A stretch of 64,000 nucleotides of DNA from Diplonema papillatum (GCA_030068145.1 JAPJBO010000473.1:108505-172504), one strand, 5' to 3'; numbered from the stretch's first letter, positions 33,672 through 51,769 are shown. Made by a program: numbers and translations. Notes: generated from the sequence alone by a model not told the origin.

Positions 33672-34490
33672 CCAGGAGTTGACTAACAGCCTGTGGAGTC
33701 TTGGCTGTCCTGTTCCCATGCTTCAGTCGTGCATCCTCTTTCTTTGCGTCGTGCATGAGAACCTGACTGCGAAACTACGCATACTCAATAGGATGTCGCT
33801 GCAATGCACTCACCACGTTCAGGTCATCACCTTCAGGTGTTCAGCCTGAATATCTAGGCTAGTATTATCGTGGTGTTCCGAGCTCTCCTTAAAAGAAAAG
33901 CGATTCTGACATGATGCAGTCAGAGGAATTCCGATGCATTAATGGCATCGGCCCACCACTGGGAGTATCCTAGTGTGAGCAGCAAATGACCGGTTTCACC
34001 CTCTGTTGCTTTGGCTCATGCACCAGCATAAGAGCATACAGCATCAGGAATGAGGAGGCAGAGACCACCACCGCTCAGCTACATAACGGCAATCTTCACC
34101 CCATTTCCATATTTCTGTGACGGCTCCTCATAGAAGTCTCAGAGTCCAAACGCAGGTGAGACAGTTGTTTCCAATTGTTGATCTTCTACTGTATTCCATA
34201 AACACTCGGACTCTTGTTGCGTAAGTAGTATGGTCCTTTGACAGAGTGGGCCAATGCCTCTCATCTCATCTTAAAATACAGCTGTGCCACGCATGTTGTT
34301 GTCACGTTCTTGTTGTGTTAGTGGGCAGTCATTTGCATGCCAATCAGTACCAAACTATAAACACACACAGTGGATGTCTCTCGTGCAGGAAGGCACTAAC
34401 TAAATACTAAAAACGGGTCAACACACACGCACCTCCGGGGTCCACACATACATCAACGTAGAAGTGCAATTTCGCTCATCCCTGAAGGAC
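33672..34490. other. Intergenic, no recognisable gene
   Basis: About 820 bp between PIG-O and the ubiquitin ligase; presumably a 3' UTR plus promoter. Nothing specific seen. Confidence 0.65.
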
Positions 34491-36191
34491 ATGCCACGAG
34501 GTCAGCGGCAATGCCCTCTGTGCTGGAAACTATTCGATGCGTCGCAGATTGAAGTACACGCCGACCAGTGTCCGGGTGTAGTAGAGGACGGCAAACAGCC
34601 GACGATGCTGTCACCATCTCTGTCACGCTCGCCGCCTTCCGCCCGTGCAAAGCGGGGCACCCGCAAGAGAAAGTCGGATGTAGCAGTCATTTCTCTATCG
34701 CCTGAGCGCCTGTCGCAACCAGATGCATTTTCGTGTACGAGCTGCAGAAGCCGGTTGGGAAACGATAGTGTATACGGGTCGGATTGCGGGCATTTCCTTT
34801 GTGCAACTTGCGCACGGCAGTCTATTGAACAAGCAGCTACACAAGAAACGGCAATGGCCCATACTATCCCTTGCCCTTCCTGTCCGTGCAACTCTTCTGC
34901 AGTCCTCCCTACTGTCGATGTCCGGAGGCTAGCACTGGACACCACCCTCAAAACCCTTGACCGCCACGAAACCCACTCCAGCACCCACCTCGTCAAGTGT
35001 CCCCAATGCCCTTTCACCTTTGAACCAGCACTGCCCCCTCAACCCGCAAAAAAGCCGTCGCCACCAGCTAAAAAGGGCCGCAAGAAGAAGCAAAAGGTTG
35101 CACCGCCGGGCCCTGATGTCGTAATCAACGGCAAAAGCATCTCTAGTACAGCTGCGGCACACCGGGAGACATACAGACACCGGTGTCCTGCGTGTTCTGC
35201 AGAGTTCTGTTCAACTTGCGGACTCACCCCGTACCATCTGGGGTACACGTGTGAAGGGTATGTCGACCACAAGTCTCGCCCTTTATGTCGATACTGCGAC
35301 ATGGATTTACCCAAGAAACGTTCGAAAAACGCCGTTCAGCCGACACACTGCAAGCAAGCAGATTGTGTGTCACGCTCGAAGAGGCAGTGCAGCGCAACAC
35401 TGGTTTGCGGGCACCCCTGCAATGGATGTGACGGAGAGGCGACACATTTGGCGTGTATGAAGGAAGACTGTGCGTCCGCAAATCCTGCCAAACCATCTGA
35501 AGACGAGCTTTGCAATGTTTGTTATGTCGAGGAGCTGAAGGCCGCTCCATGTGTGTCGTTGAAGTGCGGGCATGTTTTCCATTTCCACTGCCTCGAAAAG
35601 AAGATTTCTCGGAAGTGGGTCACTGATTACATCTCCTTCAGCTTTCTGAATTGCCCATTGTGCAATGCTCTGATGGAAAGTGATGTTCTCACCGCGCTCA
35701 TGCAGCCACACCTTGACTACCAAGCGAATGTGGTACGCCTACGACGCGAGCGAATGACTGCCGAAGGAATCGAGACAGAGCAGAAGGCAGCAAGAGTGAT
35801 GAGCTACTACCCGTGTTTCAAGTGCGGGGTACCATACTACGGAGGCCGCCGGGAATGCAACGCCAACAACGATCAGGAGCTGGAAGGAAAGGTGCAGAAG
35901 GAGGACATGGTCTGCCCTTCGTGTTCGCAAGGTGCAGGGGTCGAGTCGTGTCCCACACACGGAACAACATACATCGAGCACAAATGCAGGTACTGTTGCT
36001 CGGTCGCGTCGTTCTTCTGCTGGGGTACGACACACTTCTGCGCTATTTGCCATGAGACACGCCGCTCAGCCACAAAGGCCTGCGGGGGTAAGCGTGTTTG
36101 CCCGTTGGGTGTCGACCACCCACCACATGGCACCGAGTACCCCCTTGGCTGCGGGCTATGTAGAGCCCACTCAAGGGACAGTGCCGTGTGA
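34491..36191 (+). CDS. RING-IBR plus RING/tandem-cysteine (RCR, MYCBP2/PHR-type) E3 ubiquitin ligase
   Basis: Single exon, 566 residues from ATG 34491. Order: a C2H2-like zinc finger (CPLCWKLF...HADQC, 8-27), basic linker, a RING with DCGHFLCATC (C82-about 129), an IBR-like domain with its last ligands in CPACSAEFCSTC and HLGYTC (170-254, split by a Lys-rich insert), a Cys-rich linker with CGHPCNGC, a RING-H2 (C341-C391, CGHVFHFHC), a helical linker, and a C-terminal tandem-cysteine domain. The latter part matches the catalytic module of human MYCBP2, known to esterify ubiquitin to threonine by cysteine relay. Cys456 (GGRREC) and Cys510 (FFCWGTTHF) occupy the positions of relay cysteines C4520 and C4572, with the following HFC..CH conserved. 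So the chemistry is probably RING-cysteine-relay. The giant RCC1/PHR parts of animal homologues are absent, and the RING-IBR pair is not part of animal PHR proteins as I know them. Confidence 0.9.
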   Translation: MPRGQRQCPLCWKLFDASQIEVHADQCPGVVEDGKQPTMLSPSLSRSPPSARAKRGTRKRKSDVAVISLSPERLSQPDAFSCTSCRSRLGNDSVYGSDCGHFLCATCARQSIEQAATQETAMAHTIPCPSCPCNSSAVLPTVDVRRLALDTTLKTLDRHETHSSTHLVKCPQCPFTFEPALPPQPAKKPSPPAKKGRKKKQKVAPPGPDVVINGKSISSTAAAHRETYRHRCPACSAEFCSTCGLTPYHLGYTCEGYVDHKSRPLCRYCDMDLPKKRSKNAVQPTHCKQADCVSRSKRQCSATLVCGHPCNGCDGEATHLACMKEDCASANPAKPSEDELCNVCYVEELKAAPCVSLKCGHVFHFHCLEKKISRKWVTDYISFSFLNCPLCNALMESDVLTALMQPHLDYQANVVRLRRERMTAEGIETEQKAARVMSYYPCFKCGVPYYGGRRECNANNDQELEGKVQKEDMVCPSCSQGAGVESCPTHGTTYIEHKCRYCCSVASFFCWGTTHFCAICHETRRSATKACGGKRVCPLGVDHPPHGTEYPLGCGLCRAHSRDSAV

Positions 36192-37084
36192 CATGGGATG
36201 TTTCACGAGCCTGTTCCACCGATCGGGGACTTTGTGCACAATTTCTTTGTCGACAAACAATCCACCCCTTCCGACTGTCTTGTAGAGCAAAAAGCTCTGT
36301 TCCCGGTACTCACACACGGCATTGAATACCTCCGTTGCCGTTGTAGGTACAACAGGAGCACTGTTGTGTGACATGTATTTTGCCCAAGTTTGCGCCGCTT
36401 GCTACTTTTTGTCACATGTGTTTGTCACTTTAAGAAGCTCGCTCACAAAGCGCCATGAACTACTAGGTTCGGCATTCTTGATCGGTGCTTACAAAGTCAC
36501 TCAGTTCAGCTTTCTCAGTTGATGCCCGGCCTTACTGTGCTCATGCAGCTATGGGGTCACACACCTTGGAGCTTGGTGCTCACCACAAGCATGTGCACCT
36601 TAGTTCCCTGCAGAGCGCTCAGCGCTGTGGCGCTGAGCGGACTTCGCTCTCAAACTCCCGATTGCGTGCGGTTGACCATGCTCTTGGTTTTTTGTTGTGC
36701 ACAGTGTCTGAGTGAAGGAAGTAGCCATTAGAGGCCTAAAGGGAGCGATAACAAACTCTTTCCTGTCTAGAGGAGGTCTCTCTTGAAGAGGCCTGGGACC
36801 TGAGAGAGAGAGAGGACACCAAACTGGAGCTGAGCCTCAGATGATACCAATCCGGTGGCGCTCCTGAACTAGCCTGGACCGACAGGATCAAAGACTGTCG
36901 GTCACACTTTCCTCGACTTCTTTCCGTCCCGGGTTTACACAACCCCTGAATCAAAGACCGAAGCCAGTAGTAGCCGGGCGATGATTCTTACACCCAAAGA
37001 GAGTTCCTTCACCAAGCGGCCATTATACTCCTCCACAAGATTTGCCGACCAAGCCCGTACAGCTGTGCCGCTGGGGGAACTCAC
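36192..37084. other. Intergenic, with a perfect 10-bp hairpin
   Basis: No gene recognised. Bases 36616-36639 form CGCTCAGCGC-TGTG-GCGCTGAGCG, a perfect 10-bp stem with a four-base loop. Confidence 0.6.
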
Positions 37085-37676
37085 CAGGCGTAGAGTCGTT
37101 AGTCGGAGGAACGTCTGCACCTGCACAGACTGAAGCGAAGTGGGCTCCCGCAGTGTCAGCCTTTACTTTGTACACAATGCACCTGGAAAAGTCAGCTGCC
37201 GCCGTCGTCAGGTATTCCATTTTGGCATCCGCAATGAGGCCATCAAGCCTGTCTTGCGCTTCAACAATGCTCTGGTTCATCAATGCAATCGGGAGACCTC
37301 GGGGCTTCAGGCCGGCACGCTCCGCCCACATTGCGTCTCCAGCTTCCATGGTCTCTCTCACATCCGTGCTGCGTACGGAGGAAATATGTGGAAGTGGTGT
37401 TGCACAGTGGCTTGAGGGTGTTGTTGCACGCGGTTGAGTCGAGGAGCGGATACGTGTCCACACGTTGCGAAGGGTTGACCGTATGAGCTGGAACGATGTG
37501 AGCGCGCGGTTATGTCGTGTTTGAGGGCCTGGGTGAGGGTGGACATCGCCACATAGGAGGAGCAATGCGAGTTGCCAGACACTGCCCACAACAGAAAACT
37601 GGAACACCCCCAACAGGCAGCACAAAATAAACACCCCCTCCCTTCTCCACCCCCCGGGTCCCCCCTCCCAACTCAA
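37085..37676 (-). CDS. Minus-strand frame with 2A-like / LINE N-terminus-like motif
   Basis: An open minus-strand frame without an ATG at its start. It encodes a hydrophobic segment directly followed by LLLLCGDVHPHPGP (motif at 37524-37553), then a basic region and a helical C-terminal part (EAQDRLDGLIADAKMEYL). A strong donor (CTG|GTGAGT) would end it at 37085. The hydrophobic run plus GDVxPxPGP is what one sees at the N-terminus of many CR1-like non-LTR elements and 2A-like peptides. The usual NPGP is HPGP here, which should weaken or abolish ribosomal skipping. No endonuclease or reverse transcriptase follows. It lies head to head with the gene starting at 37685, so it may be a relic overlapping that promoter. 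Confidence 0.35.
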
Positions 37677-37684
37677 GCAACAAG

Positions 37685-45473
<7,789 letters not shown>

Positions 45474-46550
45474 TCCCAACCTTTCGCTCTTTTTTGTGGC
45501 CTGCTGCCCGGACGAGATCGGTTTGGCCGGCCTTGTGTCTTGGGCCTAGGTCGTTTGTCGTGAGTCGGGTCTTTCTGTCGTGCCTTGTGCCTTGGTTCTG
45601 TCTTCCATGGCCTTGAGTCTTATCGTGAGCCTTAGTCGTTGGTCGGGCTTGTGCATTTGTCGTGCCGGCCGGGTTAGGTTCGCACCGTCTGAGAATGGCC
45701 GATGCCGTGTCTGATGAAGAGGGCTAGCTGGGGTCATTTCGAAGTCTCGAGGAGACTGTGCCGCTAACGGGTCGCCCGCTTTGGGCGTTGTTGTTGATCG
45801 CAGCATCCTTTGTGGGCCCCTCTGCAGGACCACCAAGTGAAGTTAGCATTGACATGGCTGGCCTTCACACATGGCTGTCCCCTGAGTATTTCTGAGTATT
45901 TTTGAACAGACCCCGAGGTGTTCCCCTCTCGAAGACTAACCTCGTTCCCGCCGTCCGGAGCAGCAACGCCAGGGGGGTTCTCCCCCCAAGCCTGCTGGGA
46001 AAAGAAAGCCCGCAAACCCAGGGGGACCACTTACTTGCATCCTGTGCCACTGCAGCAACGCCCAGTAGGGTAAGTAAAAGCACTCAGACACACAACATGT
46101 AACCCCTGTTGCAGACTCAAAACAGGTACCGCCTGCTAACGAGTCCGTAGTTTAAAGAACCGAAGCTCAAAACGCTACATGGGTAACACAAATACAAGAA
46201 AAAGTCCCACAAAGCTAGTTTGTCACTACAGACACGGCTAACAAAGGCCCGCCCTAGCCAGGGAAGTTACTCGGTGACTCAAAAAGACCGGCCGAACAGA
46301 TCCCTGCAACTAAGAAGAGGGTTTGTCTAACACGACGCCTCCTCCCCGTTGGGGTTCTCTTCTTATGCAAGCCGGGCAGCAGTAAGAGGTAGAGGACTCT
46401 TTACTGGTCTTGTGGCAAAGAGCCCTGACAGCTGAATCACGCCACCTCCCCTAGCTAGCACTCGGATCGACCCGCGTCTGATGTATTTGTTATATTGACT
46501 ACCTGCATACGGCTTGCCCAGAGGTGCTTGAAGAGCGGACAGCACTACTA
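45474..46550. other. Intergenic, no recognisable gene
   Basis: Downstream of the TPR gene. A GTCGT/GTCTT-rich stretch just after the stop may be 3' UTR. Nothing else is recognised. Confidence 0.6.
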
Positions 46551-46663
46551 CCCGCAAACCCGCACTAGCAAGTCCCCTCGTTGAAAGGAGGCGGCCGTCT
46601 TGGGGCCTCTCATCTATGGAGGCCCGACTCCAGCAAGAAGAAGTTGAACCCATTAAAAATGAA
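46551..46663 (+). repeat. Header module copy (diverged)
   Basis: Starts with CCCGCAAACCCGCACT and contains a hairpin GGGCCTC...GAGGCCC followed by CGACTC, the layout shared with modules at 47396, 52812, 56808, 60640 and 63622. Confidence 0.7.
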
Positions 46664-46957
46664 ATGTGGGCCAACTTTTCTGAAGGGACTGACCTTTAGA
46701 AGCCTTGATATGGGCCAACTTTTCTGAAGGGACTGACCTTTAGAAGCCTTGATGTGGGCCAACTTTTCTGAAGGGACTGACCTTTAGAAGCCTTGATGTG
46801 GGCCAACTTTTTTCAAGGGACAGACCTTTAGAAGCCTTGATGTGGGACAACTTTTCTGAAGGGACTGACCTTTAGAAGCCTTGATGTGGGCCAACTTTTC
46901 TGAAGGGACTGACCTTTAGAAGCCTTGATGTGGGCCAACTTTTCTGAAGGGACTGAC
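46664..46957 (+). repeat. 44-bp minisatellite, ~6.7 copies
   Basis: Unit: TGGGCCAACTTTTCTGAAGG, GACTGACCTTTAGAAGCC, then TTGATG. Copies are nearly identical except for one variant around 46810-46850. Confidence 0.95.
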
Positions 46958-46999
46958 GAAACACTGACGGTGGCGGCTCGCGACCTTCTCCCCCCCCAA

Positions 47000-47030
<31 letters not shown>

Positions 47031-47285
47031 AAATGCATGACGCACGACCACAAGCCGGGCCAAGGTTTGCACTTCTCTTTTGTCACCCCCCCCTCACCAT
47101 GCAACCAGCAAAAACACAAACAGGCCTCAACAGAGAAAATGAAAAAAGAAACAAAGATGCGAGGTGGCTTGCCACCGCGGATCGAAGAGGGCAGGTGGTC
47201 CGCCACCCAAACTTTTTTTTTTTTTTTTTTTTTTTTGGTAACTGAGGGGGGAAATGCATGACGCACGACCACAAGCCGGACCAAA
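46958..47285. repeat. Mosaic of transposon fragments with A-run and T-run
   Basis: Bases 46958-46990 are a 33-bp exact match to 55684-55716 inside the 54748-55959 reading frame. An A-run of about 26 (46997-47022) follows. Bases 47058-47213 match 56419-56583 closely. A T-run of about 24 (47213-47236) then follows. A segment of about 30 bp with AAATGCATGACGCACGACC occurs directly at about 47030 and again at about 47248, bracketing this block. Confidence 0.8.
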
Positions 47286-47395
47286 CTTGTGAGTGTGGGA
47301 CTGTCCGTTTTTCCGTCGGGACTTACCCACTAAAAACCCTAACTCAGAGATTCGAGAGATGCAGAGGGTGCTACCCACGGTTCTCACCGTGTAAC

Positions 47396-48110
47396 CCCGC
47401 AAACCCGCACTCGGTGGCCCTAGCGGGCCCCCTCGTGAATCCCGAACCTTTGAAAGAAGGCGGCCGTCTTGTCCAGGAAAGGGGGCCTCTCATCTATGGG
47501 AGGCCCGACTCGAGCAAGAAGAAGTTGAAACCATTCAAATTGAAACGACAAAAAAGGTAATAAAAACAACTGGAAGAACATGACACCAAAATAAAAGATG
47601 GCGGGGTGACGAGGTTCAATGCCGGTTGTTTTGGCGCCCACCGGAAACAATGAAGTATGCCATTCTTTTTGCGATTAAGTGAACAAGTGCAGAGAGCGGT
47701 GTGCGTGCTCAAATTGATGATGGTTTTGACCGATGCATCTGAAGAAACCCTCACAGGAATTCGAAGTACAGACGAACGACGTTCTTTCGAAGATCGGAAC
47801 TTCTTCCCCATTTCGACATCAGGGGCGCTCATCGCATTGTTGAGAGCTCCTTTGGCAAGGTGGCCCTGTGAACTGCAGGAAACTCTTCAAAGGGATCAAG
47901 AGTCACACAAAGGATATTCCTCATCATCCTCCGCTTCGAAGTCCAGACGATGGCTCATTGCTTGTTTTTGACATGAGGGACAAAAATCTGACCTGCACCT
48001 CCTCGTGGTGTTCCTCGGAAACGCGCTGCAAGCGCGGCCGACGCAGGCAGTCTTTGTTGTTTATCCAACTGTCTTTGCCTGATGATTGATCAGGATTCTT
48101 TGACAGGTTT
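47396..48110 (+). repeat. Header module plus body, diverged copy
   Basis: Header with CCCGCAAACCCGCACTCGGT and hairpin GGGCCTC/GAGGCCC (47483-47506) followed by GACTCGA. The body near 47730-47810 shares CTCACAGGAATTCGAAG and ACGAACGACGTTCTTTCGA with the modules at 53-61 kb, and about 47965-48060 shares GACCTGCACCTCCTCGTGG. Confidence 0.75.
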
Positions 48111-48164
48111 GGACAGTTTCCTGTTCAGCCAAACGATACCATTCACGTGTCACGCTGTTCGTTA

Positions 48165-49640
48165 ATTCTGGTGCCGCTTGCTGGTCATTCATTGGCTGTC
48201 ATTCTTGGGACGATCTCTGGCGATTGGCAGTCGTTCTGGTGCCAATCCTTGGCCATTGGCTGTCAATCTGGCACCGTTCTGCAGTCATTTGCCGTCCTTC
48301 AAACAAAGGTGCTTTGGACATTTGCAGTCGCTCTAGTACCGCTTTGGCGGTTCGCTGTCATTCAGGCGCGGCTCTTTGGGCATTTGTGGTCATTCTAGCT
48401 CCGTTCTTTGGTCGTCGGCAGTCATTCTGGTGCCGCTTGCTGGTCATTTGCCGTCCCTCAAGCAAGGTGATTTAGACATTTGCAGTCGTTCTCGTACCAC
48501 TCTGTGGCTGTTCACTGTCATTCTGGTGCCGCTCTTTGGTCATTGGCTGTCATTCCTGGGCGGTCTCCAGCCTGTTGCAGCGTTCTCGCGCCGCAGTTTG
48601 GCCATTTTCAGTCATGCTGGCGCTGCTCTTGGGCAATTTGCAGTCGTTCAAGCGCCGTTCTTTGGACATTTGCATTTGGCCGACCGCCGTCATTCAGGCT
48701 CTATGGGCATTTGTAGTCGTTCTAGCGGCATTCTTTGGTCATTGAGAGTCGTTCTGGCGCCGCTCCTTGGCCATTTGCTGGCATTCTGGCACAGTCGTTC
48801 TGGTACCGCTCTATGGCCGTTCACTGTCATTCTGGTACCGCTCGTTGGTCATTGGCTGTCCTTCCTGGGCGATCTCCGGCCAGTTGCAGTCGTTCTCGTT
48901 CCGCAGTTTGGCCATTGCAGTCGTTTTAGCGCCGCTCTTGGTCCGTCATTCAGGTGTGGCTCATGGGCATTTGTGGTCATTTTAGCGCCGTTTGTTGGTC
49001 ATAGGCAGTCATTCTAGTGCCGCTTGCTGGTCATTGGCTGGGCGATCTCTGGCAATCTGCAGTCGTTCTGGCGCATTCGCTGGCATTCTGGCACAGTCGT
49101 TCTGGTACCGCTCTATGGCCGTTCGCTGTCATTCTGGTGCCGCTTGCTGGTCATTGGCTGTCCTTCCTGGGCGATCTCCGGCCAGTTGCAGTCGTTCTCG
49201 TTCTGTAGTTTGGCCATTGCAGTCGTTCTAGCGCCGCTCTTTGCCCGTTCACTGTCATTCAGGCGTGGCTCATGGGCATTTGTGTAATTCTAACGCTGTT
49301 CATTGGTCATTGGCTGTCATTCTTGGGGCAGTCTCTGGCAATCTGCAGTCGTTCTGGTGCCGCTCCTTGGACATTGGCTGTCATTCTGGTACCGTTCTGC
49401 GGTCATCTGCTGTCCTTGAAGGAAAAAAAGACAGGTGTTATGGACATTTGCAGTCGTTCTCGTACCGCACTTTGGCCGTTTGCTGTCAGTCGGGCATGGC
49501 TCTTTGGACATTTGTGGTCTAGCTCCGTTCATCTGTCATCTGTCATTGCCGCCCACAGTTGCAGTCGTTCTTGCGCCGCTGTTTGATTATCGGCCAATTT
49601 GCAGTCGTTCTTGGGCCGCTCTTTATCATTCAGACGCGAC
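48165..49640 (+). repeat. 1.5-kb degenerate tandem array (GTCATTCTGGTGCCGCT words)
   Basis: Irregular repeats of TTGGTCATTGGCTGTCATT, CTGGTGCCGCT, CAGTCGTTCT and GGCGATCTC words. Several plus-strand frames stay open for 60-210 codons only because the unit lacks stops. Larger blocks (for example around 48780-48930 and 49080-49230) are near-duplicates. Confidence 0.8.
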
Positions 49641-49679
49641 TCTTTGGGAATTTGAGGTCTTGCTATCGAGCCGTAGCGT

Positions 49680-50760
49680 GATGAGCAGCAGACAGGAGGA
49701 GCAGCAGCTAGAAGATAAAACAGCTAGAGGGGCAGCAGATAGAGGAGGAGCAGCAAGAGGAAGAAGCAAGAGGAGCAGCAGCTAGATGATAGAACTGCTA
49801 GAAGGGCAGCAGGTAGAGGAGCAGAAGCAGGAGGAAGAGCTACAGCAAGAGGGGGAGAAGGAAGACGAGCCGGAGCAAGATGAGCAGCAGCTCGAGGAGC
49901 AGCAGCAAGAGGAAAGAAGCAAGATGAGCAGCAGCTAGAGGCAAGAAAGGAGCAGCTAGAGGAGCAGCAGATGGAGGAGCAGAAGCAGAGGAAAAGCTAC
50001 AGCAAGAGGGGAAGAAGGAAGATGAGCAGGAACAAGATGAGCAGCAGCTCGAGGAGCAGCAGCAAGAGGAAAGAAGCAAGATGAGCAGCAGCTAGAGGAT
50101 AGAACAGCTAGAGGGGCAGCAGATAGAGGAGCAGAAGCAGGAGGAAGAGCTGCAGCAAAAAGAGAGAAAGAAGTAAGATGAGCAGCAGCTAGAGGATAGA
50201 ACAGCTAGAGGGGCAGCAGATAGAGGAGCAGAAGCAGGAGGAAGAGCTACAGCAAGAGGGAAGAAGGAAGATGAGCAGCAGCAAGATGAGGAGCAGCTCG
50301 AGGAGCAGCAAAGAGGGAAGAAGCAAGATGAGTAGCAGCTAGAGGAGCAGCAGCTAGGATAAAACAGCTAGAGGGGCAACAGAAAGAGGAGCAGAAGCAG
50401 GAGGAAGAGCTACAGCAAGAGGGAAGAAGGAAGATGAGCAGCAGCTCGAGGAGCAGCAGCAAGAAGGAAGCAAGATGAGCAACCACTGGAGGCAAGACAG
50501 GAGCAGCTAGAGGAGCAGCAGCTAGAGGAGCCGCAAAGAGGGACGAAGCAAGATGAGTGCAGCTGGAGGAGCAGCAGCTAGAGGGGCAGCAGATAGAGGA
50601 GCAGCAGCAGCTGCATCAACAGGGGAATAAGCAAGATGAGCATCAGCTAGGAGGGGCAGCCAGGGTAACAGCTGGCAGCAGCAGGGGCAGCAGATAGAGA
50701 ATCAGAAGATGAGGGGGGAGCGTCAGCAGGAGTCAGGAAGCAGAAACAAACACATACCAT
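49680..50760. repeat. Purine-rich degenerate AGCAGC/GAGGAGCAG array
   Basis: About 1 kb almost without pyrimidine runs, built from GAGGAGCAGCAG, CTAGAGG and GAAGAAGGAAGATGAG words, with longer units of about 130 bp recurring. Frames are broken by TAG within CTAGAGG on the plus strand. The strand asymmetry could allow triplex or R-loop structures (inference). Confidence 0.85.
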
Positions 50761-50773
50761 TGCCCAAGTTTAA

Positions 50774-51010
50774 CAACAGCACCAACAGCACCAACAGCAC
50801 CAACAGCACCAACAGCACCAACAGCACCAACAGCACCAACAGCACCAACAGCACCAACAGCACCAACAGCACCAACAGCACCAACAGCACCAACAGCACC
50901 AACAGCACCTACAGCACCTACAGCACCTACAGCAGCAACAGCAGCAACAGCAGCAACAGCATCAACAGCATCAACAGCATCAACAGCATCAACAGCATCA
51001 ACAGCACCTA
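50774..51010 (+). repeat. 9-bp minisatellite AACAGCACC with variant blocks
   Basis: About 15 AACAGCACC units, followed by blocks of TACAGCACC, AGCAGCAAC-type and AGCATCAAC-type units. The block order suggests stepwise local expansion. Confidence 0.95.
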
Positions 51011-51294
51011 CAACAAACAGTGGCAGAACGAAAGGTGTGTTGTTTGCATTGCACTTAGGGTCCAGCTTGCTGCACAAGAAGTCAACAAAGAGTGCAAAGC
51101 ATTAGATGAAACGGATTTCTGTAGGGGACCCTATTGAATTTTTCGAGACTGGAGGTCCTATGAACATGCAATGTGAATAGCCTCTATTCGAGCCAACCCC
51201 ACTTTTCTCTACACTAAAAAGTGTATTGTTTTTGAACTAGATAATAGTTCGGAGCTGGCTTTTTCCGTTTTTCGGATTTCATGCCTGTATGGTC

Positions 51295-51363
51295 CACTTC
51301 AACAGTGCGACGGTCTCCGGACCCACAGGTCCGCGGTTCGATCCCCGCGCGAAGTGTTTTTTT
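51295..51363 (+). repeat. tRNA-like cassette with T7 terminator
   Basis: CACTTC (51295-51300) pairs with GAAGTG (51351-51356) like an acceptor stem. GGTTCGATCCCC is a perfect B-box with a T-arm (CGCGG/CCGCG). A hairpin GGACC/GGTCC sits at the anticodon arm, and seven T residues follow. The A-box is poor, and the T loop would be 8 nt. It is tRNA-derived but not a canonical tRNA. Confidence 0.6.
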
Positions 51364-51769
51364 CGGTTTGAAGTTTTTGAGAATTTTTGCTGTCTTCGGT
51401 GGGTCACTCGGCGCCCCAAAGGGGCGCCGGTTGAGGGGGGGGGCGGTGCGGCCCCGGGAGGGGCCGGCGGAGGGGGTGTGGGCGGCCCCGGGAGGGGCCG
51501 GGCCCCGGGAGGGGCCGGGCCCCGGGAGGGGGAGGGGAAAGGCCGCCCCAGAGGGGCGGCGGGGGGGTCCGGGGGGGGCGGCCCCCCCCGGGTACGAGCG
51601 CAGAACTTAGCTTCACTTGCCGAACTTCACCACATTCGATGGGTCGATAGATGCCCCGGAGGGCGCCCCCCCCTCGGCGGGCCCCCTCCTGGGATCCCCT
51701 CCCGGGCCCCCGTCCGGAGGCCCCCGTCCGGGCCCCGCCCCACCCGAGGGGCCCCGAAGGCATCCGAAC

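Noticed and set aside
48165-49640. Plus-strand frames of up to 213 codons with hydrophobic repeats
   Set aside because: All plus frames are open because the repeat unit lacks stops; sequence is degenerate and has no start or splice context.
50774-51010. CRISPR-like regular repeat
   Set aside because: Contiguous 9-bp units without spacers in a eukaryotic context; a minisatellite.
51295-51356. Functional tRNA gene
   Set aside because: Good B-box and acceptor pairing but poor A-box, 8-nt T loop and location inside a repeat; treated as tRNA-derived.
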